Assembly (NCBI GenBank): GCA_036741775.1
Contig: DAINRQ010000032.1
Span: forward strand, 1 to 64,000
Length of the DNA stretch: 64,000 nucleotides
Reading direction: 5' to 3'
From: JAJKIV01 sp036741775
GTDB taxonomy: Bacteria > Gemmatimonadota > Gemmatimonadetes > Gemmatimonadales > Gemmatimonadaceae
Part shown: piece after piece, positions 61,972-64,000 of the stretch
How the letters are laid out: each line of letters starts with the position of its first letter
Position numbering within the stretch: the stretch's first letter is position 1
Position numbers and translations under genes: made by a program
The notes under the pieces: generated by a model
Seen by the model: only the letters and a program-made list of their open reading frames with translations
The model's database searches: none
What the model was told of the DNA's origin: nothing

Positions 61972-63039
61972 ATGTCGAGCCCCTCTACGACGCCTCGCAC
62001 GACACTCGACGCCACGACCACGGCGCTCATCGCGCGCGACCGGCTGGACGCGCTGCTCGACGCCGCGCGGGGGCGGCGCGTCGCGATCGTGGGCGACGCG
62101 ATGCTCGACGTCTATCTGCGCGGAGAGGTCGAACGCATCTCGCCCGAAGCGCCCGTCCCCGTCGTCCGCGTGCGCGAGACGAAACACGCGCTGGGTGGCG
62201 CGGCGAACGTCGCGCAGAACGTCGCCGCGGCCGGCGCCGAGTGCATGCTCGTGGCCGCCGTTGGCGACGACGAGCCGGGACGGAAGCTCCGCGAGATGCT
62301 CGGCGCCGTGCAACGGGATGTACGCACGCTCGTTCAGGTAGCGCGGCCGACGACGCGCAAGACGCGGGTGCTCGCGCGGGGGCAGCAGGTCGTGCGGTTC
62401 GATGAAGAGGACGACGGCGACCTGAGTGGCGCGGAAGTCGATCGCATGCTCGACGCCGTTCGCGCGGCCGTGGACGCCGCCGACGCGCTCGTCCTCGAGG
62501 ATTACAACAAGGGCGTGCTGGTGCCGCGGGTGATCGAGGGCGCGATCGCCACGGCGCGAGCGCGCCGGATTCCGATCGTCGTCGACCCCAAATACCGCAA
62601 CTTCTTCTCGTACCGCGGCGCGACGGTGTTCAAGCCGAACCGGCGAGAGCTCGAGGCGGCGATGGGCGCGGCGGTGGATCTCGAGCACCCCGAGGCGCTC
62701 CCGGTGACGTTCGAGCGGCTGGGCGTCGAGCATCTGCTGCTCACGCTCGGAGAGCGCGGCATGGCGCTGATCGCCTTGGACGGCGTGGTGCACCGTATTC
62801 CGACGACGGCCCGCGAGGTGTACGACGTGGTCGGTGCGGGTGACACTGTTACGGCGTATCTCGCGACATCACTCGCGGCGGGTGCGTCAGCATACGAGGC
62901 GGCGGTGGTTGCCAACTTCGCGGCAGGAGTGGAGGTCGGGAAGCTTGGTGCCGCGACGGTCACGCCTGACGAGATCCGCGAGGCGTACGATCATCGGGAA
63001 TCGGGAATCGGGAATCGGGAATCGGCGGGTAGGCCATGA
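61972..63039 (+). CDS. hldE: D-glycero-beta-D-manno-heptose-7-phosphate kinase domain protein
   Basis: PfkB-family kinase of the ADP-heptose/LPS core pathway. 355 residues from ATG 61972; a TTG 9 bp earlier is also in frame. VAIVGDAMLDVYLRGEVERI, SPEAPVPVVRVRETKHALGG, AANVAQNVAAAGAE, VVDPKYRNFFSYRGATVFKP and YDVVGAGDTVTAYLA (anion hole/catalytic Asp). The C-terminal adenylyltransferase half of bifunctional HldE is absent, so it equals HldA/RfaE1. The last ~14 residues (RESGIGNRESAGRP) are encoded by a heptamer array. Divergent from mlaE. Confidence 0.9.
   Translation: MSSPSTTPRTTLDATTTALIARDRLDALLDAARGRRVAIVGDAMLDVYLRGEVERISPEAPVPVVRVRETKHALGGAANVAQNVAAAGAECMLVAAVGDDEPGRKLREMLGAVQRDVRTLVQVARPTTRKTRVLARGQQVVRFDEEDDGDLSGAEVDRMLDAVRAAVDAADALVLEDYNKGVLVPRVIEGAIATARARRIPIVVDPKYRNFFSYRGATVFKPNRRELEAAMGAAVDLEHPEALPVTFERLGVEHLLLTLGERGMALIALDGVVHRIPTTAREVYDVVGAGDTVTAYLATSLAAGASAYEAAVVANFAAGVEVGKLGAATVTPDEIREAYDHRESGIGNRESAGRP
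62995..63022. repeat. heptamer array, 4 x CGGGAAT, within the kinase 3' end
   Basis: Four perfect units identical to those at 41571-41598. Here they lie in the open frame and encode its C-terminal tail. Confidence 0.93.
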
Positions 63040-63046
63040 CCGCGTC

Positions 63047-63069
63047 ATTCCGAGCGAACCGAGGAATCC
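63047..63069. repeat. dispersed-type intergenic sequence GTCATTCCGAGCGAACCGAG
   Basis: Of the GTCATTCCGAGCGnnnCGAGGAATC form often seen as an intergenic repeat in bacterial genomes. Only one copy is in this window, so repeat status is from general knowledge. It is followed by two imperfect copies of CTCGGCC-n-GTCGAGAA. Confidence 0.3.
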
Positions 63070-63138
63070 TCGGCCGACGAGAATGAGGGCTCTCGGCCAG
63101 TCGAGAAGGTCTTGCTGCTCAGGGGACACCGGGTTCGC

Positions 63139-63166
63139 TTGCCGCGCGAATCCCCGACAGTATCTT
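63139..63166 (+). promoter_or_regulatory. candidate tRNA promoter
   Basis: TTGCCG (63139-63144), 16-bp spacer, TATCTT (63161-63166), 11 bp before the tRNA 5' end. Confidence 0.4.
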
Positions 63167-63177
63167 GCGCTCACTCG

Positions 63178-63251
63178 GGGCCCTTAGCTCAGCCGGTTAG
63201 AGCAGCGGACTCATAATCCGACGGTCGCAGGTTCGAGCCCTGCAGGGCCCA
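63178..63251 (+). tRNA. tRNA with CAT anticodon, probably tRNA-Ile2 (lysidine) rather than elongator Met
   Basis: 74 nt. Acceptor GGGCCCT / AGGGCCC, D-arm TTAGCTCAGCCGGTTAGAGC, anticodon loop CTCATAA, T-arm GCAGGTTCGAGCCCTGC, A discriminator, no CCA. The CCCTTAGCTCAG 5' part is closest to tRNA-Ile2(CAU) as I know it, but elongator Met cannot be excluded. Confidence 0.9.
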
Positions 63252-63869
63252 CTTGGCGCGCAACGACTTAGCTAATCGCCCCCTTATGGTTGTGAACTTG
63301 TGTGACCGGGTGTGGGGTTAGGCCGAACGGCCGCGCTTCCCCGCCCCGCGCACTGGCATCGGTGGCCTGCCCGCACTGTCGGAGCGAAATGCTCCCGGTG
63401 CGTCGCGAAGCCCCGACACCGGCCGAGATCGCCGAACGCGAGCGGCGACATCGCCGCTCGCGCTAGGAACCGACCGTAGTGGGTGCAGCCCGGTGTCATC
63501 GCAAAAAGTAGATGACCGGTGACCGGGCGTTACGGGCCCGCACAGGGAAGACGGCCGAAGTAGCGCCTGCGGACCCATGCTGATCGAATGCTTCACGGGT
63601 GCCGAAGCCGTTGTCCTCGGCTTCGAATCCGGGACGGCATCATTGCGAGCCGGCGATGTGCGTGACCCGCGGGATGCGTCGATGACGTTAGGCAAGCGTG
63701 AGCGGGGTCTTTCTCGCCGCGCTTCGCTCGCGGCGAAAGCGCCTGCCGAGGCGAGGGTACCTCGACTCTGCTTCCTGTCAGCATTGCAACTATAAGTCAA
63801 AGAACGGATTGCGCGCTGTCGTTTCGAGTTCCTTCTGATCCAGGGATTGAACAGCCTGTGAGGTAGGCT
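63252..63869. other. 618-bp region without a convincing gene
   Basis: Contains two GTTAGGC motifs (63317, 63687) and an 8-bp hairpin TCGCCGCG/CGCGGCGA (63714-63736). The frames of 72 codons (+, 63577-63795) and 160 codons (-, 63318-63800) lack motifs, SD sites and protein-like composition. TATAAG near 63791 could be a -10 for the lipoprotein gene. It may be decayed sequence. Confidence 0.4.
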
Positions 63870-64000
63870 ATGAACCGCTTTCCTGCCCTCGCGGTGCTCA
63901 TGGCCGTCGCACTAACAGCGTGCCGTCACCCGGAAGGCACCGGATCGATCCAGCCGGAGGTCAGCGGCAGGGTCCTCTCGTGCGAGCCGGGCCACCGACT
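63870..64000 (+). CDS. putative lipoprotein (partial, N-terminus only)
   Basis: Starts at ATG 63870 with GAGGTAGG 7 nt upstream. Reads MNRFPALAVLMAVALTACRH, a lipoprotein signal peptide with lipobox LTAC (Cys at residue 18), then EGTGSIQPEVSGRVLSCEPG before the window ends. Too short to assign. Confidence 0.7.
   Translation, partial: MNRFPALAVLMAVALTACRHPEGTGSIQPEVSGRVLSCEPGHR

Noticed and set aside
63318..63800. 160-codon minus frame in the right-hand non-coding region
   Set aside because: No recognisable domain or SD; composition resembles random high-GC sequence.
1..64000. CRISPR array, insertion sequence, prophage or toxin-antitoxin locus
   Set aside because: No spaced direct repeats of CRISPR length, no transposase or integrase motifs, and no att-like repeats at the tRNA genes were found.

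Overview
The window is a G+C-rich chromosomal segment from a diderm bacterium, most plausibly a member of Gemmatimonadota. That placement is inferred from base composition and from the combination of genes: an Mla-type lipid transport set, an outer-membrane barrel protein, a heptose kinase, a Rad52-like protein and a Rex/HrcA/RsbUVW regulatory set. No 16S gene is present to confirm it. Almost all genes are core housekeeping genes on the minus strand, in tight operons whose stop and start codons overlap (ATGA, GTGA or TGATG).

Layout. 1-9.6 kb (minus): dapE-asd-lysC-dapB-dapA-dapD-aroA-cmk, a lysine/diaminopimelate and aromatic pathway operon that ends in a terminator, followed by rpsA, which runs off the left edge. 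9.8-14.3 kb is the main accessory block: a helical-bundle protein, an XRE regulator, and a plus-strand pair made of a basic-tailed protein and a Rad52-like protein with a zinc ribbon and an SSB-like C-terminus. The block ends with a membrane-anchored protein carrying a [FeFe]-hydrogenase-like domain. 14.3-18.3 kb: tRNA-Leu and tRNA-Gly, a six-hairpin glycosidase-like gene and a divergent barrel protein. 18.6-33.7 kb (minus): infC-rpmI-rplT-pheS-pheT, zapA and a coiled-coil partner, rny-folD-xseA-xseB-ispA-dxs-nadK-recN.

34-44 kb: a metallo-beta-lactamase-fold hydrolase and a DEDDh exonuclease; rex (plus) with a perfect Rex operator; ksgA; an rsbV-rsbW-rsbU partner-switching module; pta, coaD, rsmD and recJ. 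44-57 kb (minus): a zinc-ribbon coiled-coil protein, dnaG, mutS2, a yqeY-like gene, a HIT protein, rsmE, prmA, dnaJ, hrcA, hemW, dprA and obgE. 57-64 kb: a CMD-family protein, an asparaginase, an mlaE-mlaF-mlaD operon, a heptose-7-phosphate kinase (plus), a CAT-anticodon tRNA and the start of a lipoprotein gene.

Three window-wide patterns are not explained by the genes. The octamer CGTTAGGC is over-represented in both orientations, inside genes and at stop codons. Short tandem arrays with a 7-bp period but different unit sequences occupy gene boundaries. Several promoters share the -10 sequence TAACTT. The strongest single-locus observations are a transcription-attenuator-like leader upstream of an AUU-started infC, and the Rad52/zinc-ribbon/SSB-tail protein.
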